40,891 nucleotides of DNA from Sinorhizobium americanum (GCF_001651855.1 NZ_LNQC01000079.1:1-40891); one strand, 5' to 3'; positions 24,337-33,155 are shown, counted from the stretch's first letter. The notes: generated by a model from the sequence alone, not told the origin. Numbers and translations: made by a program.

Positions 24337-25500
24337 ATGAATATGGAAACGAAGTTCGCAGGCATGGAAGTCGGCTACGATGTACCGGCTCTTCCCGGGA
24401 TGAGCGTCAATGAAATCCAGACGCCGTGCCTGATCCTCGATCTCGATGCCCTCGAACGCAACATCCGCAAAATGGGCGACTATGCCAAGGCGCACAACAT
24501 GCGCCACAGGGCGCACGGCAAGATGCACAAGTCGGTCGATGTTCTGCATCTCCAGCAGGAACTCGGTGGTGCGATCGGTGTGTGCTGCCAGAAGGTATCG
24601 GAGGCAGAGGTCTTCGTGCGCGGCGGGATAAAGGACGTGCTGGTGTCGAACCAGGTCCGCGAACCGCTGAAAATCGATCGTCTAGCACGCCTTGCCACGC
24701 GGGACGCACGCATCATCGTTTGCGTCGACGATCTGGCAAATGTCGCAGAACTGTCTGCAGCGGCGCAGAAACACGGAACAACGCTCGAGTGCTTCGTCGA
24801 GATCGATTGCGGTGCCGGCCGGTGCGGCGTGACCACCGCCGCCGCGGTCGTGGCGCTTGCCAAAGCTATCGACAGTGCTGCGGGTCTCAAGTTCGCTGGC
24901 ATTCAGGCCTATCAGGGCGCCATGCAGCACATCGACAACTACGAAGACCGCAAGGCCAAGCTCGACATCGCGATTGCCCAGGTGAAGGATGCGGTCGCTG
25001 CCTTGAAGGTCGAGGGTCTGGAGCCCGAACTGGTGAGCGGCGGCGGCACCGGCAGCTACTATTTCGAGAGCAATTCCGGTGTATACAATGAACTGCAGTG
25101 CGGCAGCTACGCGTTCATGGATGCTGATTACGGTCGCATCCGCGATCAGGGTGGCAACAGGATTGATGGAGGCGAATGGGAAAATGCGCTCTTCATTCTC
25201 ACCAGCGTGATGAGCCACGCGAAGTCGGACAAGGCAATTTGCGACGCCGGATTGAAGTCCCAGTCGGTCGATTCCGGACTGCCCTTCGTCTATGGCCGCA
25301 CCGACGTCAAGTACGTGAAATGCACGGATGAGCACGGCGTCATCGAGGATCCGAACGGCGTGCTCAAGATCAATGAAAAACTTCGTTTGGTTCCTGGCCA
25401 CTGCGATCCGACCTGCAATGTTCACGATTGGTATGTGGGCGTGCGGAACGGCCGGGTTGAAACGCTGTGGCCGGTCTCGGCCCGCGGTAAGGCCTACTGA
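24337..25500 (+). CDS. bhcC: beta-hydroxyaspartate aldolase (BhcC), D-threonine aldolase/DSD1 family
   Basis: A 387-residue PLP enzyme with the alanine-racemase-type barrel. The N-terminal HRAHGKMHKS contains the PLP lysine (Lys62, equivalent to the RPHxKTHK motif of D-threonine aldolases), and a C-terminal His-Cys-Asp (355-357) followed by CNVHDWYVG provides the divalent-metal ligands of the family. It condenses glycine with glyoxylate to beta-hydroxyaspartate. VSGGGTGSYYF near 230 is the phosphate-binding region. The ATG at 24337 is preceded by GGGGAGAGAAAGAGAG, 15 bases after bhcB. Reaction inferred from family and operon. Confidence 0.9.
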   Translation: MNMETKFAGMEVGYDVPALPGMSVNEIQTPCLILDLDALERNIRKMGDYAKAHNMRHRAHGKMHKSVDVLHLQQELGGAIGVCCQKVSEAEVFVRGGIKDVLVSNQVREPLKIDRLARLATRDARIIVCVDDLANVAELSAAAQKHGTTLECFVEIDCGAGRCGVTTAAAVVALAKAIDSAAGLKFAGIQAYQGAMQHIDNYEDRKAKLDIAIAQVKDAVAALKVEGLEPELVSGGGTGSYYFESNSGVYNELQCGSYAFMDADYGRIRDQGGNRIDGGEWENALFILTSVMSHAKSDKAICDAGLKSQSVDSGLPFVYGRTDVKYVKCTDEHGVIEDPNGVLKINEKLRLVPGHCDPTCNVHDWYVGVRNGRVETLWPVSARGKAY

Positions 25501-25547
25501 CCGTCAACGCGGGCATTGCCCCACTTCGCATCAATCGGAAGTTCGCA

Positions 25548-26513
25548 ATGATTATCGTACCGGAAAATCAGATCGCCGGGCTGATTACTCCCGCTGATTG
25601 CCTTGTGGCGGTCGAAGGGGTCTTCGCCTCCATGGCCAAAAAGTCCGCCTACAATTTCCCTGTTATTCGCGAAGCCATCGGACACGCGGACGCGCTCTAT
25701 GGTTTCAAATCGGGGTTCGACCGCGACAGTCTGGCCCTCGGCCTTAAATCCGGTGGTTTCTGGCCGAACAATGTTGAGAAGGGGCTGGCGAACCACCAAT
25801 CGACCGTCTTCCTGTTTGACGCTGATAACGGCAGGTGCCGCGCCGTGGTGGGCGGCAATCTGCTGACGGCGCTTCGGACGGCGGCAGCCTCGGCTGTCTC
25901 GATCAAGTATCTTGCCCGTAAGGACGCGAAGGTGCTCGGCATGATCGGCGCGGGGCATCAGTCGACGTATCAGTTGCGCGCTGCGGTGGAGCAGAGGCCT
26001 TTTGAGAAAGTCCTCGCGTGGAATCTGCACCCCGAGATGTTGAGCCGTCTCGAAGAAGTCGCCAGGGAACTGGAGCTTCCGTTCGAGACCGTCGATCTCG
26101 ATCGTCTGGGTGCTGAAGCGGACGTCATCATTTCGATCACCTCGTCCTTTGCCCCGATCCTCAAGGCCTCTCAGGTTCGCCCCGGCACACATCTCGCCTG
26201 CATGGGCACCGACACAAAGGGCAAACAGGAGATGGACCCCGAACTCATCGCTGCAGCAACGGTGTTCACCGATGAAGTCGCTCAGGCGGTCACGATAGGT
26301 GAATGCCAGCACGCGATTGATAAGGGGCTGATCAGCAAGGGCGACATCGTCGAGATCGGTGCGGTCATCACCGGTCGCCACAAGGGCCGTTCGTCACCAG
26401 AAGAGATCACATTGTTCGACGGAACGGGGGTCGGTCTCCAGGATCTGGCGGTGGCTTCTGCCGCTGTCGAACTCGCGCTCTCGAAAGGGACAGCGATCGA
26501 GGTGGATTTCTAG
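25548..26513 (+). CDS. bhcD: iminosuccinate reductase (BhcD), ornithine cyclodeaminase/mu-crystallin family
   Basis: A 321-residue member of the ornithine cyclodeaminase/mu-crystallin family. The N-terminal substrate domain has KSGFDRDSLALGLKSGG, and the Rossmann part has LGMIGAGHQSTYQLRAA, then ITSSFAPILKASQVRPGTH and MGTDTKGKQEMDPEL. In the beta-hydroxyaspartate cycle BhcD reduces iminosuccinate to aspartate with NADH, regenerating the amino donor for BhcA. GGAAG lies upstream of the ATG at 25548. It is the last gene of the bhc series; lipA follows after about 117 bases. Confidence 0.9.
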   Translation: MIIVPENQIAGLITPADCLVAVEGVFASMAKKSAYNFPVIREAIGHADALYGFKSGFDRDSLALGLKSGGFWPNNVEKGLANHQSTVFLFDADNGRCRAVVGGNLLTALRTAAASAVSIKYLARKDAKVLGMIGAGHQSTYQLRAAVEQRPFEKVLAWNLHPEMLSRLEEVARELELPFETVDLDRLGAEADVIISITSSFAPILKASQVRPGTHLACMGTDTKGKQEMDPELIAAATVFTDEVAQAVTIGECQHAIDKGLISKGDIVEIGAVITGRHKGRSSPEEITLFDGTGVGLQDLAVASAAVELALSKGTAIEVDF

Positions 26514-26630
26514 GCCATCGCGTCGCATTCTGAACGCCAGAGCTGTTCCGTCGGGACAGTAGGGGAGGGTCTCCGTGTCTTTGAAGCGTCGGGGGCTTTC
26601 GCCGCATGCTCGATACGAAGAAGGAGAAAC

Positions 26631-27596
26631 ATGGTAACGGTTTTCGACGCGGTCTCGGATCGGGCTCAGCGTATCCGCCATCCGGAAAAGGCGCACCGGC
26701 CGGATACGGAAGTGCTGCGCAAGCCGGACTGGATCCGCGTGAAGGCGCCGACCTCGAAGGGCTACCAGGAGACCCGCTCGATCGTGAAGAGCAACAAGCT
26801 CGTCACCGTCTGCGAGGAGGCCGGCTGCCCGAACATCGGCGAATGTTGGGACAAGAAGCACGCCACCTTCATGATCATGGGCGAGATCTGCACGCGCGCC
26901 TGCGCCTTCTGCAATGTGGCGACCGGCAAGCCGAACGCGCTCGATCTCGAAGAGCCTGCCAATGTCGCCAAGGCCGTCAAGCAGATGGGCTTGAGCCACG
27001 TCGTCATCACCTCGGTCGACCGTGACGACCTCGAGGACGGCGGTGCCGAGCATTTCGAGAAGGTGATCTTTGCGATCCGCGAGGCCTCGCCCACGACGAC
27101 GATCGAAATCCTGACGCCGGACTTCCTCAAGAAGCCAGGCGCGCTCGAGCGGGTCGTCGCCGCCAAGCCCGACGTCTTCAACCACAACCTCGAGACCGTG
27201 CCGGGCAACTATCTCACGGTGCGCCCGGGCGCGCGCTACTTCCATTCGATCCGTCTCCTGCAGCGGGTGAAGGAACTCGATCCGACGATGTTCACCAAGT
27301 CCGGCATCATGGTCGGCCTCGGCGAGGAGCGGAACGAGGTGCTGCAACTGATGGACGACCTGCGCACCGCCGACGTCGACTTCCTGACGATCGGCCAGTA
27401 TCTGCAGCCGACCCGCAAGCATCACAAGGTCGAGAAGTTCGTCACCCCCGAGGAATTCAAGTCCTACGAGACGGTCGCCTATACCAAGGGCTTCCTGATG
27501 GTCGCGTCGAGCCCGCTGACCCGCTCGTCGCACCATGCCGGCGACGACTTTGCACGGCTGAAGGCGGCGCGGGAGAAGAAGCTGGCCGCAGGATAG
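26631..27596 (+). CDS. lipA: lipoyl synthase
   Basis: A 321-residue radical SAM lipoyl synthase. The auxiliary cluster motif C-x4-C-x5-C is visible in VCEEAGCPNIGEC, the radical SAM motif in ICTRACAFCNV, and the C-terminal serine ligand region in SPLTRSS. It inserts two sulfurs into octanoyl groups on lipoyl domains of pyruvate and 2-oxoglutarate dehydrogenases and the glycine cleavage H protein. GGAGAAAC precedes the ATG. Alphaproteobacterial lipA is usually near pyruvate dehydrogenase genes; here it follows bhcD and has no lip or pdh partner. The third codon positions are strongly G/C and the sequence reads as a well-kept core gene, unlike the more relaxed neighbours. Confidence 0.97.
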   Translation: MVTVFDAVSDRAQRIRHPEKAHRPDTEVLRKPDWIRVKAPTSKGYQETRSIVKSNKLVTVCEEAGCPNIGECWDKKHATFMIMGEICTRACAFCNVATGKPNALDLEEPANVAKAVKQMGLSHVVITSVDRDDLEDGGAEHFEKVIFAIREASPTTTIEILTPDFLKKPGALERVVAAKPDVFNHNLETVPGNYLTVRPGARYFHSIRLLQRVKELDPTMFTKSGIMVGLGEERNEVLQLMDDLRTADVDFLTIGQYLQPTRKHHKVEKFVTPEEFKSYETVAYTKGFLMVASSPLTRSSHHAGDDFARLKAAREKKLAAG

Positions 27597-27769
27597 TTGA
27601 CAGCCTCGGCTGGGGCATCCCGGTGGGTGAACGCAACGCATGCTGTCATTGCCATGGCTTCCGTACACGTCGACGACAGCAATCGTTTCCCCCAACGCTA
27701 CCACACTGGCATGCGGCAATTTTGATCGCGACTCGGGACCGAGAGACGAATTCTGTGTTTCACATGTAT

Positions 27770-28774
27770 CTATTCTTGCAGCAGGTAGCGAATCTCTCCA
27801 GTGCCGCCGAGGGCCACCGGGGCCGGTGACCGCGGGCGCCGCAAGCGCTCGGATTTGTCTGCAAGGATACCGCTGACGATCGCCGGGAGGGCGCCGGGAT
27901 GCTTCAAGGCGTAGCCGATGGCGCTTCTAAAGCCGTCCTGGTTTTTGAGGTCGAGAAAATGCCGCAACTCGTAACGGTCTCGAACATGGCGTTCGTGGCG
28001 GCGCAACGCAGCCTCGGCGGCGGCGCCTAGCCGGGCTTCAGCAAGCATTGCCCGGTCGGCTTCGTAGAGACACTTCAAGTCGATCGTGCGGTGCCTGCCG
28101 CTCAGCGAGTTGCCGCGCACGAGGGCAGCGTATCCGCAGCTTTTGATGACCTTGTAGCGCGCGCCCTTTGCGAGCGCCCGGGCATAAAGGTTGTAGTCTT
28201 CGCCGAGGCGCAGCGTCTCATCGTAACGAAGCCCATGCTCATCGAGGAAGGCGCGTCGCATAATGGGTTTCAGGAAGCCGATTTCACCGCGGCGGGCGCC
28301 GTGCCGCGAGATGTTCCCTTCCACAAAACCGGCAAGGTCAATGAGCCGTGGACTCGGCGTGAACTGCTTAACCTCTGCAACCGCGGTCGCCGCTCGCTCG
28401 GCATCGATGAAGGCGATGTTGTCGGCGATCAAGTCCCAACCGTCCTCCGAAAGCAGTTGCCGCAGCCGGCCGGGGAGGAAGAAATCGTCCGCGTCCAGGA
28501 GCGCAAGAAGGGGGGATTGCGATATCGAAATCGCATAATTGCGAGTTGCAGACGGTCCGCGATTTGCTTCGAAGCGAACGACAGTCAGCCTCCCGGTCCC
28601 ATCATCGGCAGCGCTGGCAACCGCCGCGGTTTCATCGGTTGAACCGTCATCAACGACGACGACTTCAGAGGTTTCGGGCTCGGAAAGTGCAGAGGTGATT
28701 GCTCTGGCGATCGTGTCGGCGGCATTCTTTGCCGCGATGATAATGCAAACGGCTGTCGGCGCGGCTGCGGTCAT
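27770..28774 (-). CDS. family 2 glycosyltransferase, ExoU/ExoO-like
   Basis: A 334-residue GT-A glycosyltransferase. The N-terminal strand VCIIIAAKNAADTIARAI, VVVVDDGSTDET and the DxD-like LLDADDFF are the donor-binding hallmarks; ETLRLGEDYNLYARAL is the acceptor/base region. From memory it resembles the rhizobial succinoglycan glucosyltransferases ExoU/ExoO, with the conserved FVEGNISRHG and GFLKPIMRR segments. The ATG at 28774 has GGAG six bases upstream; an upstream ATG at 28789 is weaker. No other exopolysaccharide genes are nearby, so it is an orphan and its product is unclear. No membrane segments. Confidence 0.85.
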   Translation of the reverse strand: MTAAAPTAVCIIIAAKNAADTIARAITSALSEPETSEVVVVDDGSTDETAAVASAADDGTGRLTVVRFEANRGPSATRNYAISISQSPLLALLDADDFFLPGRLRQLLSEDGWDLIADNIAFIDAERAATAVAEVKQFTPSPRLIDLAGFVEGNISRHGARRGEIGFLKPIMRRAFLDEHGLRYDETLRLGEDYNLYARALAKGARYKVIKSCGYAALVRGNSLSGRHRTIDLKCLYEADRAMLAEARLGAAAEAALRRHERHVRDRYELRHFLDLKNQDGFRSAIGYALKHPGALPAIVSGILADKSERLRRPRSPAPVALGGTGEIRYLLQE

Positions 28775-29408
28775 AAGGGGCTCCAGCATGTGATGCTCTG
28801 GCAGGAAAAGTGCGACCGGTCTACTGCACGACTCCGATCGACTTAGTGATTCAACGTGCGACAGCAAGCTCGGCAGTCACGAGCCGACCAGAGAGGAAAT
28901 GATGTGCAATCATATGGCAGACACGTCAAAACGGCATGTCCAAGTCATCTTATTCCGTTCCCATTCAGAAGGGGCTCTCACCGTAATGACGCAGCCGGAG
29001 GCTCAATTCGCCCAGCCCCGTTGATTCAGCGACAACTTACCCCAGGAGAAGCTCATCGATGTGAACGTGGAAGTCGGCAAAAAAAGGGCATGGCAACGAT
29101 TACATTGCTAGCGAATTGCGTGACGTCGGAAAACCAGCACAGGAGCGGGCGGCCCCATCGCCAGCGCCGGACGGGATTACTAGGGCCTGCGGACGCGTTG
29201 GAGGGCATACTTATCCCAGCGCGCTACGAGTTCGGTGGCAATAGGCGGCGGCGCGCTCGCGCCGACCGCCATGGTCCATCTGCCACACGAGTTTGAAGTT
29301 TTGCGCTGAATTCGAATCGCCGCGGAAATGAACCGTTCAATGCCGATGACGATCCCGAAGTCCTTACAACATCAGGCCGCCTGACCTGCGGCCTGGCCGG
29401 ATTTTTTC
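28775..29408. other. gene-poor stretch with strong hairpins (possible non-coding RNA)
   Basis: About 630 bases without a convincing gene. A plus-strand ORF of 146 codons (28856-29296) is arginine-rich, lacks a ribosome site and family motifs, and is not called. The stretch holds a strong hairpin at 29244-29270 (GGCGG-CGGCGC, loop GCTC, GCGCCG-A-CCGCC) and ends in an intrinsic terminator on the plus strand. No protein-coding gene upstream on that strand obviously needs this terminator, as lipA ends 1.8 kb earlier. Confidence 0.45.
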
Positions 29409-29410
29409 TT
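29373..29410 (+). terminator. Rho-independent terminator (plus strand)
   Basis: CAGGCCGC (29373-29380) and GCGGCCTG (29388-29395) form a perfect 8-bp stem with loop CTGACCT; GCCGG and then ATTTTTTCTT follow at 29401-29410. The T-run is on the plus strand. It overlaps the end of the convergent SDR gene, whose stop is at 29409-29411. The five bases between stem and T-run are slightly long but can extend the stem by alternative pairing. Confidence 0.65.
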
Positions 29411-30173
29411 AGATAGCCAACTCTCCACCGTCGATCCGGAACGTGGTCCCGGTAACAAACGAGGCCTCGTCAGATGCAAGATATGTGAAGAGACCCGCTA
29501 CCTCTGCAGGCACGCCCATTCGGCGCATCGGAACCGTGGTTTGAAGAAATTCGTCGCGGAAGTCGTGTGCATTGCGACCGAAACGTGCACTCATGACTTC
29601 GAGATCGGAGAAATTAAGCGCCGTGTCGATTTGGCCGGGCGCCACGGCATTGGCGGTGATACCATATTGCGCCAGTTCCATACTAATGGCCCTCATTAGA
29701 GCGATCACTGCGCCCTTGCTAGCCGCATACGCTGTCGACGGCGCGTGTCCCTCGCCTCGTAGACCGGCAATCGATGACGTTGCGAGCAGTCGTCCTCCCT
29801 TGCCCGCCTCCACCATAACACTAGCGGCTGCACGGAGCGTTATCATCACGCCAATAAGATTGACCTCGATGACCTGCATCCAGGATTCGCGAGACCCGTG
29901 GATGAAATCTTCGATTTTACCGATCCCGGCATTGGCGACGCAAATATCGAGCCCGTTGAACGCGCGTGCGGCCTCAATTGCGCGGTCGATATCCGCCGCA
30001 ACGGTTACGTCACCTTGCACCCACGTGAGCCGAGGATTGGGCGAGCTGGTTTCCACTGCGCGATCAAATGCAACAACCTTGGCACCCTCGCGCAGATATC
30101 TCTCAACGGTGGCCCTGCCGATACCATTTCCAGCACCGGTCACGATGGCAACTTTGTCTTGAAGAACGCCCAC
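29409..30173 (-). CDS. SDR-family oxidoreductase, downstream of the polyamine-type ABC genes
   Basis: A 254-residue classical SDR. Cofactor loop TGAGNGIG (12-19), NAG (81-83), catalytic Ser near 134 in ATSSIAG, Tyr149/Lys153 in YAASK, and the C-terminal TGTTFRIDGGEL. Asp37 favours NAD. The start is a GTG at 30173 with AGGAAA upstream; a 10-bp palindrome GGAAATTTCC overlaps this ribosome site. It lies 37 bases after the ATPase gene of the transporter operon and is probably its last gene, so the substrate may be the imported compound or its product. The end overlaps the plus-strand terminator. Confidence 0.9.
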   Translation of the reverse strand: MGVLQDKVAIVTGAGNGIGRATVERYLREGAKVVAFDRAVETSSPNPRLTWVQGDVTVAADIDRAIEAARAFNGLDICVANAGIGKIEDFIHGSRESWMQVIEVNLIGVMITLRAAASVMVEAGKGGRLLATSSIAGLRGEGHAPSTAYAASKGAVIALMRAISMELAQYGITANAVAPGQIDTALNFSDLEVMSARFGRNAHDFRDEFLQTTVPMRRMGVPAEVAGLFTYLASDEASFVTGTTFRIDGGELAI

Positions 30174-30210
30174 TTGGAAATTTCCTTTCTACATTAACTG
30201 ATGCTGGTGT

Positions 30211-31350
30211 TCAGCTCGCTTGCGGCTGTTCGCAAGGCGAACTATTTTGTTGGGGATTCTCGGTATCCTCGACGAACAGGACATCATCCGGGCTCCAAGT
30301 CAGCACGACAGCTCGACCTTCATCCGCGGCATCAAACACTTCGGCGGCTGCAGATACATTGAGAAGCGCACCACTCTCCGACCGAACAAGCAGCTCATAG
30401 TTCAGCCCGGTGAACACCGCGCGTTCCACTGTCCCCTTGATCTCGTTTGTTGCCCCTGTGGGAGCACTCGATGAAAGTCGCGCTCGACCGCGGGGCAACA
30501 CTGCTGCCAGCCGCGAATGCTGCGGGATGGCCGGCTGTACTCGTCCCTCCAAGACGATCCCGGAAGCCTCCAGGCGCGCATGACCTCCATCACGGCGGGT
30601 GGATCCTTTGACGATTGTCCCCAGGTTGATAAAGCGAGCCACGTGGGTCGAGCGTGGGCTGCGGTAGAGCGTTTGCGGAGTATCAATCTGTGCGATCTGC
30701 CCGCGGTCCATAATCGCGATCCGATCGGCCATTGCGCAGGCTTCTTCCTGATCGTGCGTGACATGGATGAAAGTCGTGTTCGTCTCCCTTTTTAAGGTGA
30801 CGAGTTCCTCCTGCATTTGGCGGCGAAGGCTTAGGTCCAGGGCGCCGAGCGGTTCATCCAAGAGCAACACAGACGGCCGATTGGCGAGCGCGCGAGCCAG
30901 CGCCGCCCGTTGTTGTTGTCCGCCCGACAGTTCAGAGATTTTCCGATTTTCAAGCCCCCCAAGCCCCACCATCTTGAGGGCCTGAGACGACCGGTGATCT
31001 CGTTCAGAGCGCTGAGCGCCAGTCATTTTCAATCCAAAGGCTACATTGGCTCCCAGCCGCAGGTGGGGAAATAGTGCATAGCTTTGGAAGACGGTGTTCG
31101 TCGGACGCCTATATGGCGGAGCAAATGTCACATCTTTCCCGTCGATGAACACAGTTCCGGCATCAGGCTCGATAAAGCCGCCGATAATGCGAAGAGTAGT
31201 GGTCTTGCCGCAACCGCTTGGCCCAAGCAAAGCAAAGAGTTCCCCCCGCTCGACCTCGAAGGAGATGCCGTTGCTCCCTTCCCCGAGGGCTGGGCCCTGC
31301 TGTCCGGCGTAGCGTTTTGACAGGTTCGAGCATCGCAATGCAACGGACAT
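30211..31350 (-). CDS. PotA-like ABC transporter ATP-binding protein
   Basis: A 379-residue ATPase of the polyamine/Fe3+ (MOI) importer class. Walker A GPSGCGKTT, Q-loop NTVFQSYALFPHL, signature LSGGQQQRAAL, Walker B LLLDEPLGALD and the switch His in THDQEEA are all intact. The C-terminal third (from about 265) is a TOBE regulatory domain. The ATG at 31350 is preceded by AAGGATTGAG. It follows the fused permease by 4 bases and belongs to one operon with the binding protein and SDR. Substrate unknown; polyamines, opines and other small amines are handled by this class. Confidence 0.92.
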   Translation of the reverse strand: MSVALRCSNLSKRYAGQQGPALGEGSNGISFEVERGELFALLGPSGCGKTTTLRIIGGFIEPDAGTVFIDGKDVTFAPPYRRPTNTVFQSYALFPHLRLGANVAFGLKMTGAQRSERDHRSSQALKMVGLGGLENRKISELSGGQQQRAALARALANRPSVLLLDEPLGALDLSLRRQMQEELVTLKRETNTTFIHVTHDQEEACAMADRIAIMDRGQIAQIDTPQTLYRSPRSTHVARFINLGTIVKGSTRRDGGHARLEASGIVLEGRVQPAIPQHSRLAAVLPRGRARLSSSAPTGATNEIKGTVERAVFTGLNYELLVRSESGALLNVSAAAEVFDAADEGRAVVLTWSPDDVLFVEDTENPQQNSSPCEQPQAS

Positions 31351-31354
31351 AGTC

Positions 31355-33154
31355 TCAATCCTTGTGTTTTTGAAGATCACTGGGAACCGTTTTGATGGCA
31401 TTAGGCGCAGGCACCGACGGACGACCTTTACCCCGTGTGGCAAGCAGCGCGCCCGTTACCAACAGAGCGAACGACACAAGGAGAAGGGACACCGATAACG
31501 CCACCACCGCAGGCGTTACGCTGAAACGCAACTGCCCGAATATATAAAGCGGGAGGGTGCTGTCAGCGCCAGTTACGAGCGCTGTAAGGATGAACTCATC
31601 CATAGACAAGGCGAAGGAAATCAATGCAGCGGCCACTATACCTGGCAAGGCTTGCGGTACCGAAACCCGAACTAGAGCCGTCATCGGCGGCGCTCCGAGG
31701 TCCATGGCCGCCAGTTCGAGGTTTGGATCGAGACCCTCGAGACGGATCAGCACAAGTAAGGTGACGACCGGCAACCAGAGAATGGTGTGACCGATGATAA
31801 TCGTCCAGAGCCCACGTTCGATGCCGAGAGCATTGAGGCCGATAATGATCGCGAGTCCAAGCAGCATCGGCGGAAGAAAAAGCGGAACGGAGATAATCGC
31901 CAAACTTGCCTGGCGCCATTGGCCGTGACTTCTCGCGAGTTGCACCGCCGCAACCGTGCCGAGAGCGACGCTGATGCTAACGGACGCGAACGCTACGATC
32001 AAACTGTTGCGCAGGCTTTCCAGGAGAAGTGGATCGTCAAGGATCGCCGCAAACCAGTGGAATGTGACGCCATTGAAAGGGAAGCCGATCGACGTGTTGT
32101 CGTTGAGGGCCAGCACGACGAGAAGCCCGATCGGTGTGTAGAGAAATGCGAGGAATGCGATTGCGTACGCCTTGAGCACGGGCGATCTGGATGGATTGAA
32201 TTGGCGTGAGAACGTTCCGACCTGGGCTGCTCCGCCTGTAACCTGACGGAGCACGAGCAGAAGCACAAAAACGACGACGAGGAGAATTAACGCTAACGCT
32301 GATCCAAAACCCCATTGAACCGAGGAACCAAACTGACGCTGGATGATGTTTGAGTAGAGGTATCCATCGGTCCCGCCGATCAATTGCGGCGTCACATAGT
32401 CGCCCAGGATTGTGATAGTGCTAAAAACGAAACCTCCGACGATACCCGTTCGAGCCACCGGCAGAGTTACGTAAAAGAGTCCCTGCCAAGGGCGTGCGCC
32501 CAGATCCGCTGCCGCCTCCAGAATGGTAGGATTCGTTCGCTCCAGCGCAATGAAAGTCGTAAGGAAAGCCAAGGGAAAAAGCAGATAGATGAAAGTGAGA
32601 ACAATTCCCGAACTGTTCAGGCCAAGTATCCAAAGCGGGTTCTTAATCAGGCCAAAGTACATGAGGCCTTGATTAAGAAGTCCTGTGTCGCCTAAAAGGT
32701 TCATCCAAGCGAAGACTCTAATCAGGTAACTTGTGAAAAACGGTACGACCGCGACCAGTACCCAGATCAGCCGCCTTTCCGGCTGCACTTTCAGCGCAAC
32801 GAAATAGGCAAAAGGGAAGGTCAAAATTACCGTAAGGGCCGAGGCGAGGGAAGCGAAGAGCAAGCTTCCGAGCAACGTTCCCCAATAGACCTCGCTTTCG
32901 AAAAAGCGGAGGTAGTTGGTAAAAGTCCACTCCCGTATGACCTCCTGATCCACGGTTGGCCACAGCGAGTAAACGATAAGAACAGCCATTGGTACGAACA
33001 CGCCAACAACGATGACGGCCAAGGCAGGGAGACTAAAGACTGGGTTCTCAAGATCCGCAGCCAGTTTTTTGCGCCGTTTCGGTGGCGTGGGTGATGGATT
33101 CGGTCGGTCGTCGGGTATTATCTTCATGGGCACGGTATCGACGCTGGATCGCAT
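31355..33154 (-). CDS. fused PotB-PotC type ABC permease (two MetI-like domains)
   Basis: A 599-residue membrane protein. After a charged 35-residue N-terminus, the first binding-protein-dependent transport domain (residues about 45-315) has six hydrophobic segments and the EAA loop EAAADLGARPWQGLFYVTLP. After a linker (about 315-328), the second domain (330-585) has the EAA-like loop ELAAMDLGAPPMTALVRVSV. These two domains are usually separate proteins, PotB and PotC; here one polypeptide carries both, so one chain can form the whole membrane channel. The ATG at 33154 comes 1 base after the stop of the binding-protein gene; MKIIPDD at 33127 is an alternative start. Confidence 0.93.
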   Translation of the reverse strand: MRSSVDTVPMKIIPDDRPNPSPTPPKRRKKLAADLENPVFSLPALAVIVVGVFVPMAVLIVYSLWPTVDQEVIREWTFTNYLRFFESEVYWGTLLGSLLFASLASALTVILTFPFAYFVALKVQPERRLIWVLVAVVPFFTSYLIRVFAWMNLLGDTGLLNQGLMYFGLIKNPLWILGLNSSGIVLTFIYLLFPLAFLTTFIALERTNPTILEAAADLGARPWQGLFYVTLPVARTGIVGGFVFSTITILGDYVTPQLIGGTDGYLYSNIIQRQFGSSVQWGFGSALALILLVVVFVLLLVLRQVTGGAAQVGTFSRQFNPSRSPVLKAYAIAFLAFLYTPIGLLVVLALNDNTSIGFPFNGVTFHWFAAILDDPLLLESLRNSLIVAFASVSISVALGTVAAVQLARSHGQWRQASLAIISVPLFLPPMLLGLAIIIGLNALGIERGLWTIIIGHTILWLPVVTLLVLIRLEGLDPNLELAAMDLGAPPMTALVRVSVPQALPGIVAAALISFALSMDEFILTALVTGADSTLPLYIFGQLRFSVTPAVVALSVSLLLVSFALLVTGALLATRGKGRPSVPAPNAIKTVPSDLQKHKD

Positions 33155-33155
33155 G

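Noticed and set aside
24426..25091. 221-codon ORF overlapping bhcC in another frame
   Set aside because: Arg/Gly/Cys-rich out-of-frame shadow of a clear PLP enzyme.
28856..29296. 146-codon plus-strand ORF
   Set aside because: Arg-rich, no ribosome site and no recognisable domain. A non-coding RNA is a better reading of this stretch.
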